Source of the DNA: Flavobacterium reichenbachii
GTDB lineage: Bacteria; Bacteroidota; Bacteroidia; Flavobacteriales; Flavobacteriaceae
Length of the DNA stretch: 64,000 bases
Reading direction: 5' to 3'
Assembly (NCBI RefSeq): GCF_002217435.1
Contig: NZ_MUHF01000001.1
Coordinates: 103,371 to 167,370 of the forward strand
Of this stretch, positions 43,797-54,280 are shown piece by piece. The number at the start of each line of letters is the position of its first letter. Positions within the stretch are counted from its first letter, which is position 1. The position numbers were made by a program, and so were the translations under genes. The notes under the pieces are model-generated. The model was given only the letters and a program-made list of their open reading frames with translations, had not been told where the DNA came from and did no database searches.

Positions 43797-45197
43797 ATGT
43801 CGTCTCATTACGAAGCACCCATTAGAAAACCTTTAGTTATAGGTGATAAATCTTATCACGACGTAACAGTAGATGTAGCTGCTCCTGTTGAAGGACCTGC
43901 AAACAAGCAATGGTGGATTGTATTTTCTATCGCATTAATAGCCTTCCTTTGGGGACTAGGTTGTATTATTTACACCGTATCTACCGGTATCGGAACTTGG
44001 GGATTAAATAAAACAGTTGGCTGGGCTTGGGATATTACCAACTTCGTTTGGTGGGTTGGTATCGGTCACGCAGGAACATTAATTTCTGCAGTACTTTTAC
44101 TTTTCCGTCAGCGTTGGAGAATGGCTATTAACCGTTCTGCGGAAGCGATGACTATCTTCTCTGTAGTTCAGGCAGGTTTATTTCCAATTATTCACATGGG
44201 ACGTCCATGGTTAGCATATTGGGTTTTACCTATTCCAAATCAATTTGGATCTTTATGGGTAAACTTTAATTCGCCGTTACTTTGGGATGTATTCGCAATT
44301 TCAACGTATCTTTCAGTATCATTAGTTTTCTGGTGGACTGGTTTATTACCTGATTTTGCTATGCTTCGTGATAGAGCTATAACACCTTTTAATAAAAGAG
44401 TTTATTCTATTCTAAGTTTTGGATGGAGTGGTAGAGCAAAAGATTGGCAGCGTTTTGAAGAAGTATCTTTAGTATTAGCTGGTTTGGCTACTCCTCTTGT
44501 ACTTTCTGTACATACGATTGTATCTATGGACTTTGCTACATCTGTAATTCCAGGATGGCATACAACAATTTTCCCTCCATACTTTGTTGCTGGAGCGGTA
44601 TTCTCAGGATTTGCAATGGTAAATACATTGTTGATCATCATGAGAAAAGTTTCAAACTTGGAGGCATATATTACTCTTCAACATATTGAATTGATGAATA
44701 TCGTAATCATGATTACAGGTTCGATTGTTGGTGTTGCTTACATCACTGAGTTATTTGTAGCTTGGTATTCAGGTGTAGAATATGAGCAATATGCATTTTT
44801 AAACAGAGCTACTGGTCCTTACTGGTGGGCATATTGGTCAATGATGACTTGTAACGTTTTTTCTCCACAGTTCATGTGGTTTAAAAAACTTAGAACAAGT
44901 ATTATGTTCTCATTTATTATTTCGATTGTAGTTAACATCGGAATGTGGTTTGAAAGATTCGTAATTATTGTTACTTCTTTACATAGAGATTACCTTCCAT
45001 CTTCTTGGACAATGTTCTCACCAACATTTGTTGATATTGGAATTTTCATTGGAACAATTGGTTTCTTCTTCGTATTGTTTTTATTATACTCAAGAACATT
45101 CCCTGTAATTGCTCAGGCAGAGGTTAAAACAATTTTGAAAGGAACAGGAGATAATTACATTAGAGAAAGAGCAAATAAAGATTCACATCATGAGTAA
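43797..45197 (+). CDS. actC: Alternative complex III subunit ActC, quinol-binding NrfD-like membrane protein
   Basis: This 466-residue integral membrane protein has about ten hydrophobic helices. It resembles NrfD/PsrC and is the main quinol-oxidising subunit of alternative complex III. Recognisable stretches are WWVGIGHAGTLISA, FPIIHMGRPWLAYW, WDVFAISTYLSVS and SVHTIVSMDFATSVIPGWH, with histidines placed for quinol and proton transfer. Its last 8 bases overlap the start of actD. The paralogue actF lies three genes downstream. Confidence 0.95.
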   Translation: MSSHYEAPIRKPLVIGDKSYHDVTVDVAAPVEGPANKQWWIVFSIALIAFLWGLGCIIYTVSTGIGTWGLNKTVGWAWDITNFVWWVGIGHAGTLISAVLLLFRQRWRMAINRSAEAMTIFSVVQAGLFPIIHMGRPWLAYWVLPIPNQFGSLWVNFNSPLLWDVFAISTYLSVSLVFWWTGLLPDFAMLRDRAITPFNKRVYSILSFGWSGRAKDWQRFEEVSLVLAGLATPLVLSVHTIVSMDFATSVIPGWHTTIFPPYFVAGAVFSGFAMVNTLLIIMRKVSNLEAYITLQHIELMNIVIMITGSIVGVAYITELFVAWYSGVEYEQYAFLNRATGPYWWAYWSMMTCNVFSPQFMWFKKLRTSIMFSFIISIVVNIGMWFERFVIIVTSLHRDYLPSSWTMFSPTFVDIGIFIGTIGFFFVLFLLYSRTFPVIAQAEVKTILKGTGDNYIRERANKDSHHE

Positions 45198-45714
45198 TAA
45201 AGTAATATACGCCATTTATAATGACGATGATATTTTGATGGATGCAGTAAAGAAAACCAGAGCTGCACATCATCATATTGAAGAGGTTTTTACTCCATTC
45301 CCAGTTCACGGATTGGATAAAGCTATGGGATTAGCACCAACGAGATTAGCAATTTGTGCTTTTATCTATGGATGTATTGGTATCTCTGTTGCAACAACAA
45401 TGATGAGTTATATTATGATTCATGACTGGCCACAGGATATTGGTGGAAAACCAAGTTTTAGTTTCATTCAGAATATGCCTTCATTTGTGCCGATTATGTT
45501 TGAGATGACTGTGTTTTTTGCAGCTCACTTAATGGTAATTACTTTTTATATGAGAAGTAGATTATGGCCGTTTAAAGAAGCCGAAAATCCTGATGTAAGA
45601 ACAACAGATGACCATTTTTTAATGGAGGTTGCTGTTAACAATAACGAAGCAGAACTAGTTTCTTTCTTCGAGGGTACTGGAGCAGTTGAAGTTAAAGTAA
45701 TTGAAAAGAATTAA
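45190..45714 (+). CDS. actD: Alternative complex III subunit ActD (DUF3341)
   Basis: This 174-residue protein has two central membrane helices (about 53-77 and 99-119) after an N-terminal cytoplasmic domain. PFPVHGLDKAMGL and PTRLAICAFIYG are typical of DUF3341/ActD. It is a structural subunit on the cytoplasmic side of alternative complex III. It overlaps actC by 8 bp and precedes actE by 8 bp. Confidence 0.93.
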   Translation: MSNKVIYAIYNDDDILMDAVKKTRAAHHHIEEVFTPFPVHGLDKAMGLAPTRLAICAFIYGCIGISVATTMMSYIMIHDWPQDIGGKPSFSFIQNMPSFVPIMFEMTVFFAAHLMVITFYMRSRLWPFKEAENPDVRTTDDHFLMEVAVNNNEAELVSFFEGTGAVEVKVIEKN

Positions 45715-45722
45715 TTGTAGCT

Positions 45723-46268
45723 ATGAAAAGGATATATAAAATAACACTTTTAGTTGGTATAACGATTTTAGTTTCTTCTTGCCACAATAATTCGGCACCA
45801 AACTATCAGTATTTCCCTAATATGTATGAGTCTGTAAGTTATGAACCTTACTCTGAGGCTAAAATATTTAAAGGAGGAAAAGAAGGGCAGCTTCCTGTAG
45901 AAGGAACTATTAATAGAGGTTTTGAACCTTATGAATATGAAAATTCAACAGCAGGTTATGAATTGGCAAAAGCTAATTTAAAATCTCCTTTGGATTCTAA
46001 TGAAAGAAATTCAGGAAAAGGTAAAGAGCTTTTCGAAATTTACTGTATCAGTTGTCATGGTGCAACTGGAAACGGTAAAGGTAAGTTGGTTGAAAGAGAA
46101 AAATTTCTTGGAGTGCCTAGTTATAAAGACAGAGTTATCACAGAAGGAAGTATCTTTCACGTAGAAACTTATGGTTTAAATGCAATGGGTTCACATGCAA
46201 ATCAATTAAGTGCCCACGAACGTTGGTTAGTTGCTGACTATGTTCTAAAACTAAAAAGCCAATTATAA
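45723..46268 (+). CDS. actE: Alternative complex III subunit ActE, monohaem lipoprotein cytochrome c
   Basis: This 181-residue lipoprotein has signal LVSSCHN (lipidated Cys about 20), an N-terminal segment with PNMYESVSYEPYSEA typical of ActE, and one haem-binding motif CISCHG (about residue 111). The axial methionine is probably in NAMGSHANQL. In the complex it is the periplasmic electron exit next to ActA. Confidence 0.93.
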   Translation: MKRIYKITLLVGITILVSSCHNNSAPNYQYFPNMYESVSYEPYSEAKIFKGGKEGQLPVEGTINRGFEPYEYENSTAGYELAKANLKSPLDSNERNSGKGKELFEIYCISCHGATGNGKGKLVEREKFLGVPSYKDRVITEGSIFHVETYGLNAMGSHANQLSAHERWLVADYVLKLKSQL

Positions 46269-46295
46269 TTGTTGAACAAACTGATCGTAATAGAT

Positions 46296-47831
46296 ATGTA
46301 TACATTTTCAAGTAAATTAAAAACTTTTTCTATCATTCTAATGGCCGTTGGTATATTAGGAATTGGATATGGTTTTTTAACTGCTCCTAAAAATATTGAA
46401 GAGGTGGAAACTCTTCTTGCAAAAGAAGCATCAGAGCACGGTGGAGGACATGGTGATGCTGTAGTAGCACATGAAGAATCTGCTAAAGAAGAGCACCATG
46501 AAGAAACTTCTGAGGCTCCTGCTAAAGAAGTAAAAGATTCACATTCCGAAATTTCTGTAAATAATGACTCAGTTATTGGGGGTAAAGATTCACTTATTGT
46601 AAAAGAAGAAGTTGCACATGAAGTAAAGTCTGAAGAAGCACATACTCCAGCTGTTAATCATGAAGTAAAAGGCGGAGGTCATGGAGATGTTTCTAAAGGA
46701 CATGATCCTAAAGCACATGCTGAGCACGTATTGCACCAATTGCAAAACAAGCCTTGGTCTGCATTATATGTAGCTTGTATTTTCTTTTTACTGCTTTCAA
46801 TGGGAGTTTTAGCATTTTATGCGATTCAACATGTTGCTCAAGCAGGCTGGTCTCCAGTTTTATTTAGAGTAATGCAGGGAATCACAGCTTATCTTCCTGT
46901 AGGTTCTGTAATCTTTTTTATCATATTAATATTATGCGGATTACATTTTAACCATATTTTCGTATGGTTAGGAAAAGGAGTTACTGTTCCTGGAGATCCA
47001 AATTATGATGCTATTATTGCTGGTAAATCTGGTTATTTAAATTTTCCTTTTTGGATAGCTAGAGCAGCAGTGTTCTTGTTAGGATGGAATTTATACCGTT
47101 ATGCTACTAGAAAAAATTGTTTAGCTCAAGATGAGGCTAATGATGATTTGAATTATAAAAAGAATTTTAAACAAACTGCTGGATTTTTAGTGTTTTTCAT
47201 AGTTTCTGAGTCTATTATGTCTTGGGATTGGATTATGTCTTTTGACCCACACTGGTTTAGTACATTATTCGGATGGTATGTATTTGCTTCTTTCTTCGTA
47301 AGTGGTATTACAACAATTGCATTGGTTACTGTATATTTAAAATCTAAAGGATATTTAGAATTTGTAAATACAAGTCATATTCACGATTTAGCTAAATTTA
47401 TGTTTGGAATTAGTATTTTCTGGACTTACTTATGGTTTTCTCAATTTATGTTGATTTGGTATGCAAATATTCCAGAAGAGGTGACTTATTTTATAACAAG
47501 AATTCAATTATACAATCTTCCTTTCTTTGGAGCTGTTGTTATGAATTTTGTTTTCCCTTTATTAATACTAATTAATACAGATTTCAAACGTCTTAACTGG
47601 ATAATTGTTATGGCTGGTGTTGTAATCTTATTAGGTCATTATCTTGATTTCTTTAATATGATTATGCCTGGTACAGTAGGAGATAAATGGTTTATTGGTG
47701 TTTCTGAAATTGCATCTATTCTTTTCTTCCTAGGATTATTTATTTTTGTTGTATTTACTGCATTAACTAAAGCTCCTCTGTTGGCTAAAAGAAATCCTTT
47801 CATAGAAGAAAGTAAACATTTTCATTATTAA
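46296..47831 (+). CDS. actF: Alternative complex III subunit ActF, NrfD-like membrane protein
   Basis: This 511-residue paralogue of ActC has about ten membrane helices. Motifs include FHFNHIFVW-like histidines in LCGLHFNHIFVWLG, ESIMSWDWIMSFDPHWFSTL and FSQFMLIWYANIPEEVTYF. An inserted soluble loop after the first helix (about 35-145) is very rich in His, Glu and Lys, including HGGGHGDAVVAHEE and KEEHHEE. The start is set at ATG 46296; a frame from TTG 46269 would start exactly after actE but adds residues before the first helix without support. Confidence 0.92.
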   Translation: MYTFSSKLKTFSIILMAVGILGIGYGFLTAPKNIEEVETLLAKEASEHGGGHGDAVVAHEESAKEEHHEETSEAPAKEVKDSHSEISVNNDSVIGGKDSLIVKEEVAHEVKSEEAHTPAVNHEVKGGGHGDVSKGHDPKAHAEHVLHQLQNKPWSALYVACIFFLLLSMGVLAFYAIQHVAQAGWSPVLFRVMQGITAYLPVGSVIFFIILILCGLHFNHIFVWLGKGVTVPGDPNYDAIIAGKSGYLNFPFWIARAAVFLLGWNLYRYATRKNCLAQDEANDDLNYKKNFKQTAGFLVFFIVSESIMSWDWIMSFDPHWFSTLFGWYVFASFFVSGITTIALVTVYLKSKGYLEFVNTSHIHDLAKFMFGISIFWTYLWFSQFMLIWYANIPEEVTYFITRIQLYNLPFFGAVVMNFVFPLLILINTDFKRLNWIIVMAGVVILLGHYLDFFNMIMPGTVGDKWFIGVSEIASILFFLGLFIFVVFTALTKAPLLAKRNPFIEESKHFHY

Positions 47832-47850
47832 TATTTAAAGAAATAAACAG

Positions 47851-49035
47851 ATGACAAGTTTGTTGGTAATTATAGTTGTAGTTTTATTAGCAGTTGCATT
47901 ATGGCAATTGACCAAGATATTTGATCTTACTCAGGTAGGATCTGTTTCGGACGATTCTCAGGTTGCATCAGATAATGATAATAATATTCAAGGATATATT
48001 ATGTTTGCTTTCTTAGCTTTCATTTATATATTTACAATTTACGGTTTACTAAAATGGGGTAATTTAGCACTTCATACTCCAGCTTCTGAGCATGGTATCT
48101 TAGTAGATAGTTTAATGAATATTACTTGGGTTTTAATTTTTACAGTTCAGGTTATTACGCAAGGTTTATTATATTGGTTCTCTTTCAAAAACAGAGGTCA
48201 TAAAGATAAAAAAGCATTATTCTTTGCTGATAGTAATAAATTAGAGGCAATGTGGAGTATCATTCCATCTGTTGTTTTAGCTTGTTTGATTCTTTATGGA
48301 TTATATGCATGGAATAACATTATGTTTGTTGATAAAGATGAAGATGTAATTGAAATTGAATTATATGCTCAACAATTTAAATGGACAGCCAGATACGCAG
48401 GACAAGATAATGTTTTAGGAAAAGCGAATGTTCGTTTAATTGAAGGTATTAACACTTTAGGTGTTGATATGTCAGATCCTAATGCTCAAGATGATATTGT
48501 CGTTAGTGAATTACATATTCCTAAAGGTAAAAAAGTACATTTCAAAATGCGATCTCAAGATGTTTTGCACTCAGCTTACATGCCTCACTTTAGAGCGCAG
48601 ATGAACTGTGTTCCGGGTATGGTTACAGAATTTGCTTTTGTTCCAACTTATACAACGGCAGAATATAGAGAATTGCCTTTTATGGTAGAAAAAGTTTCTA
48701 ATATTAATAAACTTAGAGCAGAAAAAAGTATTGAATTAGTTGCTAACGGTGGAACTGCTTTAGATCCTTATACATTTGATTACTTATTGTTATGTAATAA
48801 AATATGTGGAGCTTCTCATTATAACATGCAAATGAAAGTTGTTGTTGATTCTCCAGAGGATTATAAAAAATGGCTAAGTGAAAAAACTACTTTAGCTCAA
48901 GATATTAAAGCAGCAGCTGCTGCTGAAAAACCTACTGAAGAAGTTAAAGCTTCAAATGACAGCACTGTTAAAGATACTGTTAAAACAGTTATAGATACTG
49001 TTAAAGCTGTTGTGGCTAAGGTTGCAATGAAATAA
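47851..49035 (+). CDS. coxB: Cytochrome c oxidase subunit II
   Basis: This 394-residue subunit II of an aa3-type oxidase has four hydrophobic segments in the first 175 residues, two more than classical CoxB. The periplasmic cupredoxin domain carries the CuA site: LHSAYMPHF supplies the first histidine and CNKICGASHYNM the two cysteines, second histidine and methionine. The C-terminal 50 residues form a Lys/Val/Thr-rich, probably disordered tail. It follows actF by 19 bp, consistent with an alternative complex III-oxidase supercomplex made from one operon. Confidence 0.94.
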   Translation: MTSLLVIIVVVLLAVALWQLTKIFDLTQVGSVSDDSQVASDNDNNIQGYIMFAFLAFIYIFTIYGLLKWGNLALHTPASEHGILVDSLMNITWVLIFTVQVITQGLLYWFSFKNRGHKDKKALFFADSNKLEAMWSIIPSVVLACLILYGLYAWNNIMFVDKDEDVIEIELYAQQFKWTARYAGQDNVLGKANVRLIEGINTLGVDMSDPNAQDDIVVSELHIPKGKKVHFKMRSQDVLHSAYMPHFRAQMNCVPGMVTEFAFVPTYTTAEYRELPFMVEKVSNINKLRAEKSIELVANGGTALDPYTFDYLLLCNKICGASHYNMQMKVVVDSPEDYKKWLSEKTTLAQDIKAAAAAEKPTEEVKASNDSTVKDTVKTVIDTVKAVVAKVAMK

Positions 49036-49066
49036 TATTTATTAAGAAAATTTAAAGTACACATAT

Positions 49067-50869
49067 ATGTCAGCAGAAGCACACGATCACGGACACGAAC
49101 ACGATCACGAGCACGAACATCATCATAAAGACACTTTCATTACCAAATATATATTTAGTATTGATCACAAGATGATTGCTAAACAATACTTGATTACTGG
49201 TATTGTTATGGGAATTATTGGTATTGCTATGTCATTACTTTTTAGAATGCAGTTAGCATGGCCAGAAGAATCTTTCAAAATATTTAATGTTTTATTAGGA
49301 GATAAATTTGCACCAAATGGTGTGATGGCCAACGATATTTATTTAGCTTTAGTTACAATACATGGTACTATAATGGTATTCTTTGTATTAACGGCTGGTT
49401 TAAGTGGAACTTTTAGTAACCTTCTTATTCCGCTTCAAATTGGAGCACGTGATATGGCTTCCGGGTTTATGAATATGATTTCATACTGGTTGTTTTTCTT
49501 ATCTGCTGTAATTATGTTGTGTTCATTATTTGTTGAAGCTGGACCAGCTTCTGCAGGTTGGACGATCTATCCTCCACTAAGTGCTTTACCACAAGCGATC
49601 CCTGGATCTGGAACTGGTATGACTTTATGGTTAGTTTCGATGGCTATCTTTATCGCATCTTCTTTAATGGGATCTTTAAACTACATTGTAACTGTTATTA
49701 ATTTAAGAACTAAAGGAATGTCTATGACAAGACTTCCTCTTACAATCTGGACATTTTTTGTAACAGCTATTATTGGTGTTATTTCATTTCCAGTATTATT
49801 ATCTGCAGCTTTATTATTGATTTTTGACAGAAGTTTTGGTACTTCATTCTTCTTATCTGATATTTATATCGCTGGAGAAGTTTTACATTACCAAGGTGGA
49901 TCACCTGTATTGTTTGAGCACTTATTCTGGTTTTTAGGACACCCTGAAGTTTATATTGTAATTTTACCAGCAATGGGACTTGTTTCTGAAATTATGGCTA
50001 CGAATTCTCGTAAACCAATCTTCGGATACAGAGCAATGATTATGTCAATACTTGCAATTGCATTTTTGTCTACAATTGTTTGGGGACACCACATGTTTAT
50101 TTCGGGTATGAATCCTTTCTTAGGATCTGTATTTACTTTTACTACTTTATTGATTGCAATTCCATCTGCTGTAAAAGCTTTTAACTGGATTACAACTTTA
50201 TGGAAAGGTAATCTGCAATTCAATCCTGCTATGTTATTTTCTATCGGAATGGTTTCTACTTTCATTACTGGAGGTTTAACTGGAATCATTTTAGGAGATA
50301 GTACTTTAGATATTAACGTTCACGATACTTACTTTGTAATTGCTCACTTTCACTTAGTAATGGGTATCTCTGCACTTTATGGAATGTTTGCTGGTATCTA
50401 CCACTGGTTTCCTAAGATGTACGGAAGAATGTTAAATAAAAACTTAGGTTATATTCACTTTTGGATTACTGCAGTTTGTGCTTATGGTGTGTTCTTTCCA
50501 ATGCACTTTATCGGATTAGCTGGTTTACCAAGACGTTATTATACAAATACAAACTTCCCATTATTTGATGATTTACAAAATGTGAATGTTTTAATTACAA
50601 CATTTGCTCTTGTAGGAGGTGCGTTCCAATTAGTATTCTTATACAATTTCTTTAGTAGTATTTTCTATGGTAAGAAAGCAGTTCAGAATCCATGGAAATC
50701 TACAACTTTAGAGTGGACTACTCCAGTAGAACATATTCACGGTAACTGGCCAGGCGAAATTCCTCATGTATACCGTTGGCCGTATGACTATAGTAACCCG
50801 AATCACGATGTAGATTTTGTTCCTCAAAATGTACCAATGAAAGAAGGTGAAGAAGTTTTACACCACTAA
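49067..50869 (+). CDS. coxA: Cytochrome c oxidase subunit I
   Basis: This 600-residue haem-copper oxidase core has twelve membrane helices. The CuB ligand and cross-link region appears as WFLGHPEVYIVILPAMG and WGHHMFISGM, and the haem ligands as HDTYFVIAHFHLVMG; an early histidine in ALVTIHGTIMVFF completes the low-spin site. The first 22 residues are a His/Glu/Asp-rich tail (AHDHGHEHDHEHEHHH) that could bind metal, perhaps copper during assembly. No subunit III gene follows in the window; transcription ends at a hairpin 11 bp downstream. Confidence 0.96.
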   Translation: MSAEAHDHGHEHDHEHEHHHKDTFITKYIFSIDHKMIAKQYLITGIVMGIIGIAMSLLFRMQLAWPEESFKIFNVLLGDKFAPNGVMANDIYLALVTIHGTIMVFFVLTAGLSGTFSNLLIPLQIGARDMASGFMNMISYWLFFLSAVIMLCSLFVEAGPASAGWTIYPPLSALPQAIPGSGTGMTLWLVSMAIFIASSLMGSLNYIVTVINLRTKGMSMTRLPLTIWTFFVTAIIGVISFPVLLSAALLLIFDRSFGTSFFLSDIYIAGEVLHYQGGSPVLFEHLFWFLGHPEVYIVILPAMGLVSEIMATNSRKPIFGYRAMIMSILAIAFLSTIVWGHHMFISGMNPFLGSVFTFTTLLIAIPSAVKAFNWITTLWKGNLQFNPAMLFSIGMVSTFITGGLTGIILGDSTLDINVHDTYFVIAHFHLVMGISALYGMFAGIYHWFPKMYGRMLNKNLGYIHFWITAVCAYGVFFPMHFIGLAGLPRRYYTNTNFPLFDDLQNVNVLITTFALVGGAFQLVFLYNFFSSIFYGKKAVQNPWKSTTLEWTTPVEHIHGNWPGEIPHVYRWPYDYSNPNHDVDFVPQNVPMKEGEEVLHH

Positions 50870-50879
50870 AAATATTTTA

Positions 50880-50909
50880 AAGGCTGTTCATTTTGAGCAG
50901 CCTTTTTTT
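50880..50909 (+). terminator. Terminator of the act-cox operon
   Basis: AAGGCTG and CAGCCTT pair, with an inner TCA/TGA extension, followed by T6. Confidence 0.85.
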
Positions 50910-50965
50910 ATTTATAAAAATCCTTAAGGCCTAACTTTACTGTTTTACAAACTGATTAGTTTGTC

Positions 50966-50973
50966 TATCTTTG
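50966..50973 (+). promoter_or_regulatory. -7 promoter box of ruvB
   Basis: TATCTTTG matches TAnnTTTG and ends only 4 bp before the ruvB ATG, which would put the transcription start at or next to the A of the start codon. Confidence 0.55.
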
Positions 50974-50977
50974 TAAA

Positions 50978-52000
50978 ATGAATGAAAACTTAGATCCCAC
51001 TACAAACGGATATAACTCAGAAGAATTAGATCTGGAAAAAAGACTTCGTCCGCTGTCATTTGATGATTTTGCCGGACAAGATCAAGTTTTAGAAAACTTA
51101 AAAGTTTTTGTTGCCGCAGCAAATCAGCGAGGAGAAGCGTTAGACCATGCATTGTTTCACGGTCCTCCAGGATTAGGTAAAACTACATTGGCAAATATTT
51201 TAGCCAATGAACTTCAAGTAGGAATTAAAATTACCTCAGGTCCTGTTCTTGACAAGCCTGGAGATTTAGCTGGTTTGTTAACGAATCTTGATGAAAGGGA
51301 TGTTTTATTCATTGATGAAATTCATCGGTTGAGTCCAATTGTAGAAGAGTATTTATATTCTGCTATGGAAGATTTTAAAATTGATATTATGATCGAGTCC
51401 GGACCAAATGCAAGGACAGTTCAAATCAATTTGAATCCTTTTACACTAATTGGAGCTACCACCAGATCAGGTCTATTGACAGCACCTATGCGTGCTCGTT
51501 TTGGAATTTCTTCACGTTTACAATATTACACTACAGAACTTTTGACCACAATTGTGGAAAGAAGTGCCAGCATTTTAAAAATGCCAATATCCCTTGATGC
51601 TGCTATTGAAATTGCAGGTCGCAGTCGAGGAACACCTCGTATTGCAAATGCCTTACTCCGTAGAGTTCGCGATTTTGCGCAAATAAAAGGAAATGGGACT
51701 ATTGATTTAGAAATTGCACGTTATGCTTTAAAAGCGCTTAATGTTGATGCACATGGACTTGATGAAATGGATAACAAAATTCTGCTTACTATTATCAGCA
51801 AGTTTAAAGGAGGACCTGTTGGACTTTCGACATTAGCAACCGCAGTAAGCGAAAGCAGTGAAACTATCGAAGAGGTTTATGAACCATTCTTGATTCAGGA
51901 AGGTTTTATTATGCGAACTCCTCGTGGTCGTGAAGTTACAGATAAAGCATATAAACATTTAGGTAAGATAAACACAAACATTCAAGGCGGATTGTTTTAA
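50978..52000 (+). CDS. ruvB: Holliday junction branch migration ATPase RuvB
   Basis: This 340-residue AAA+ motor drives Holliday junction migration with RuvA. Motifs are [12 protein letters not shown], Walker [12 protein letters not shown], Walker [10 protein letters not shown], sensor 1 [10 protein letters not shown] with the following APMRARFG, the arginine finger region and [17 protein letters not shown], then the winged-helix DNA-binding domain ([16 protein letters not shown]). It is first in a three-gene plus-strand run with a P450 and queG, an arrangement I recall as common in Flavobacteria. Confidence 0.98.
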   Translation: MNENLDPTTNGYNSEELDLEKRLRPLSFDDFAGQDQVLENLKVFVAAANQRGEALDHALFHGPPGLGKTTLANILANELQVGIKITSGPVLDKPGDLAGLLTNLDERDVLFIDEIHRLSPIVEEYLYSAMEDFKIDIMIESGPNARTVQINLNPFTLIGATTRSGLLTAPMRARFGISSRLQYYTTELLTTIVERSASILKMPISLDAAIEIAGRSRGTPRIANALLRRVRDFAQIKGNGTIDLEIARYALKALNVDAHGLDEMDNKILLTIISKFKGGPVGLSTLATAVSESSETIEEVYEPFLIQEGFIMRTPRGREVTDKAYKHLGKINTNIQGGLF

Positions 52001-52010
52001 CCCTTTAATA

Positions 52011-53357
52011 ATGTCTGACAGCAGTAAATATAATTATCCTAAAAAGCTTTCATTAACTAGATTTTTTTTGGATGCCGAAGGAGTGCGAAAAAATCCCATT
52101 CCTTATCATACCACTTATTTTAATAATTTCGGAGATTCTTTTTCTATTAAAATCGGGCGCTCTCGACACATTATTTTGTCAAGGGACAATGAAGTTGCGC
52201 AATATATTTTACAGAAAAACCAAAAGAATTATCACAAGTCCAAATTTCAATCTGTTTATCTTTCAAAATATTTAGGAAAAGGACTTCTAACTGTTGATGG
52301 AGAGTTCTGGATGAAGCAGAGAAGACTTATTCAACCTGCTTTTCATAAACAAAAAATGAATCAGCTGGTTGGTAACATGCAGCAAACTATTTTGACTGAA
52401 CTTGATGGATTAACCGAAGATAAAACCGTTGATTTGTTTCCTGTAATGAGTGAATTAGCTTTTAATGTTGTGGCTAAATCATTATTTCAATTTACTATAG
52501 CTGAAGAAAAATTAAATCGAATAAAATTTATTATTGAAGAAGTTCAAAATTTTTTAATCAAAGAAATTAGACTTCCTCATAAAGCTTGGTGGTTTGCAAT
52601 AACGGGCCAGGTAAAAAAACATCTTAAACTGGCTGAAGAGAATAATTTAATTATTAAGGAAATTATTGAAGAAAGAAATGCTTCAAATAATGAAGTAAAT
52701 GATTTGCTTAATATGCTTCTCGAAACACGTTATGAAGACACAGGTGAAGGAATGTCTATTGATCAATTAATAGATGAGATAAAAATTCTATTTATTGCTG
52801 GACATGAAACTACTGCAAATGCTTTAACTTTTACATTACATCTATTAGGAAACAATCCAGATGTTCAGCAGAAGATTATTGATGAAATTATAAAAATTGA
52901 ATCAGAAACTAATGATGTAGTAGAGCAGCTTCAAAAAATGACATATACTAATGCTGTTTTAAACGAATCTATGCGACTATTTCCTCCAGCATGGATAACT
53001 GACAGACAAAATATTGCAGATGATACTCTAGGTGAATTCCATATAAAAAAAGGAACTTTAATTGGAGTTTCTTTTTATGAGCTTCATCGTAATACTAAAT
53101 ATTGGGACAATCCTGACGAATTTAATCCAGAGAGATTTCTTGGTGAACAAAAAAAACAGTCGATGCAGTATTTTTACCCTTTTGGAGCTGGCCCAAGAAT
53201 GTGTATTGGAGCTGGATTTGCTATTTATGAAATGTGTCTGGCGGTTTCTCATATTGTAAAAAAATATAAGATTACTTCTGTTAGGAAAGAAATTCAGTTT
53301 AATCCATTAATAACATTAAAACCCGTTGATGTTGAAGTTGTTTTTTCTAAGAGGTGA
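52011..53357 (+). CDS. Cytochrome P450
   Basis: This 448-residue soluble P450 has the I-helix [12 protein letters not shown] (oxygen activation threonine), the K-helix ExxR in NESMRLFPP and the haem loop [17 protein letters not shown] with the cysteine ligand. Its overall style (long A-helix [16 protein letters not shown]) is that of the CYP4/CYP102-like bacterial group, which hydroxylate fatty acids or terpenoids. The true substrate is unknown. It starts 10 bp after ruvB, overlaps queG by one base, and has no adjacent redox-partner gene. Confidence 0.93.
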   Translation: MSDSSKYNYPKKLSLTRFFLDAEGVRKNPIPYHTTYFNNFGDSFSIKIGRSRHIILSRDNEVAQYILQKNQKNYHKSKFQSVYLSKYLGKGLLTVDGEFWMKQRRLIQPAFHKQKMNQLVGNMQQTILTELDGLTEDKTVDLFPVMSELAFNVVAKSLFQFTIAEEKLNRIKFIIEEVQNFLIKEIRLPHKAWWFAITGQVKKHLKLAEENNLIIKEIIEERNASNNEVNDLLNMLLETRYEDTGEGMSIDQLIDEIKILFIAGHETTANALTFTLHLLGNNPDVQQKIIDEIIKIESETNDVVEQLQKMTYTNAVLNESMRLFPPAWITDRQNIADDTLGEFHIKKGTLIGVSFYELHRNTKYWDNPDEFNPERFLGEQKKQSMQYFYPFGAGPRMCIGAGFAIYEMCLAVSHIVKKYKITSVRKEIQFNPLITLKPVDVEVVFSKR

Positions 53358-54280
53358 TGATTAATGCTAAAGAAACATACTCAAAATTTATAAAAGAAGA
53401 AGCCAAAAGACTTGGCTTTCTTTCCTGTGGGATCTCAAAAGCTGGATTTTTAGAACAGGAAGCGCCACGATTAGAAAATTGGCTCAAAAATAATAGAAAT
53501 GGTCAAATGGCGTACATGGAAAACCATTTTGATAAACGTTTAGATCCGACTTTGTTAGTAGATGATGCTAAAAGTGTAGTGTCAATTTTACTAAATTATT
53601 ACCCTGATATAGCGCAAAATGATGAAAGTTTTAAGATTTCAAAATATGCTTATGGGCAGGATTATCATTATGTGATCAAAGAAAAACTTAAGGAATTTCT
53701 CCATTCCATTCAAGAGAATATAGGTGAAGTTTCTGGCCGCGCTTTTGTAGATTCTGCTCCGGTTTTAGACAAGGCATGGGCCGCCAAAAGTGGTTTAGGA
53801 TGGATTGGTAAAAACAGTAATCTGCTTACGCAAAAAGTGGGCTCATTTTATTTTATTGCCGAACTTATTCTAGATTTAGAATTAGAATATGATCATGCGA
53901 CCACAGACCATTGCGGTTCTTGTACCGCGTGTATTGATGCCTGTCCAACACAGGCGATTGTTGCTCCTTATGTCGTAGATGGCAGCAAGTGTATCTCTTA
54001 TTACACTATAGAATTAAAGGAAAATATTCCCTATGAAATGAAAGGGAAATTTGATGAATGGATGTTTGGATGTGATACCTGCCAAGATGTTTGTCCTTGG
54101 AATCGCTTTTCCAAGCCTCATTCAGAACCTTTATTTAATGCAAACCCAGAAATTCTTTCTTTTACCAAAAAAGACTGGGTCGAAGTAACTGAAGAAACTT
54201 TTCGAATTGTCTTTAAAAATTCTCCAATTAAAAGAACAAAATTTGAAGGGCTAAAACGTAATATTAATTTTTTGAAATAG
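53357..54280 (+). CDS. queG: Epoxyqueuosine reductase QueG
   Basis: QueG performs the last step of queuosine synthesis in tRNA with a cobalamin cofactor and two [4Fe-4S] clusters. The 307-residue protein has the N-terminal [14 protein letters not shown], the active-site region [20 protein letters not shown], and the clusters [16 protein letters not shown] and [11 protein letters not shown]. The start is ATG 53357, which overlaps the P450 stop by one base (TGATG). The window also has a queuosine-precursor transporter (6480), consistent with an active pathway that relies partly on uptake. Confidence 0.96.
   Translation: MINAKETYSKFIKEEAKRLGFLSCGISKAGFLEQEAPRLENWLKNNRNGQMAYMENHFDKRLDPTLLVDDAKSVVSILLNYYPDIAQNDESFKISKYAYGQDYHYVIKEKLKEFLHSIQENIGEVSGRAFVDSAPVLDKAWAAKSGLGWIGKNSNLLTQKVGSFYFIAELILDLELEYDHATTDHCGSCTACIDACPTQAIVAPYVVDGSKCISYYTIELKENIPYEMKGKFDEWMFGCDTCQDVCPWNRFSKPHSEPLFNANPEILSFTKKDWVEVTEETFRIVFKNSPIKRTKFEGLKRNINFLK

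Noticed and set aside
52011..53357. Naming the P450 as a carotenoid hydroxylase
   Set aside because: Flavobacteria make carotenoids, but no carotenoid genes are adjacent and no substrate-specific motif can be read.
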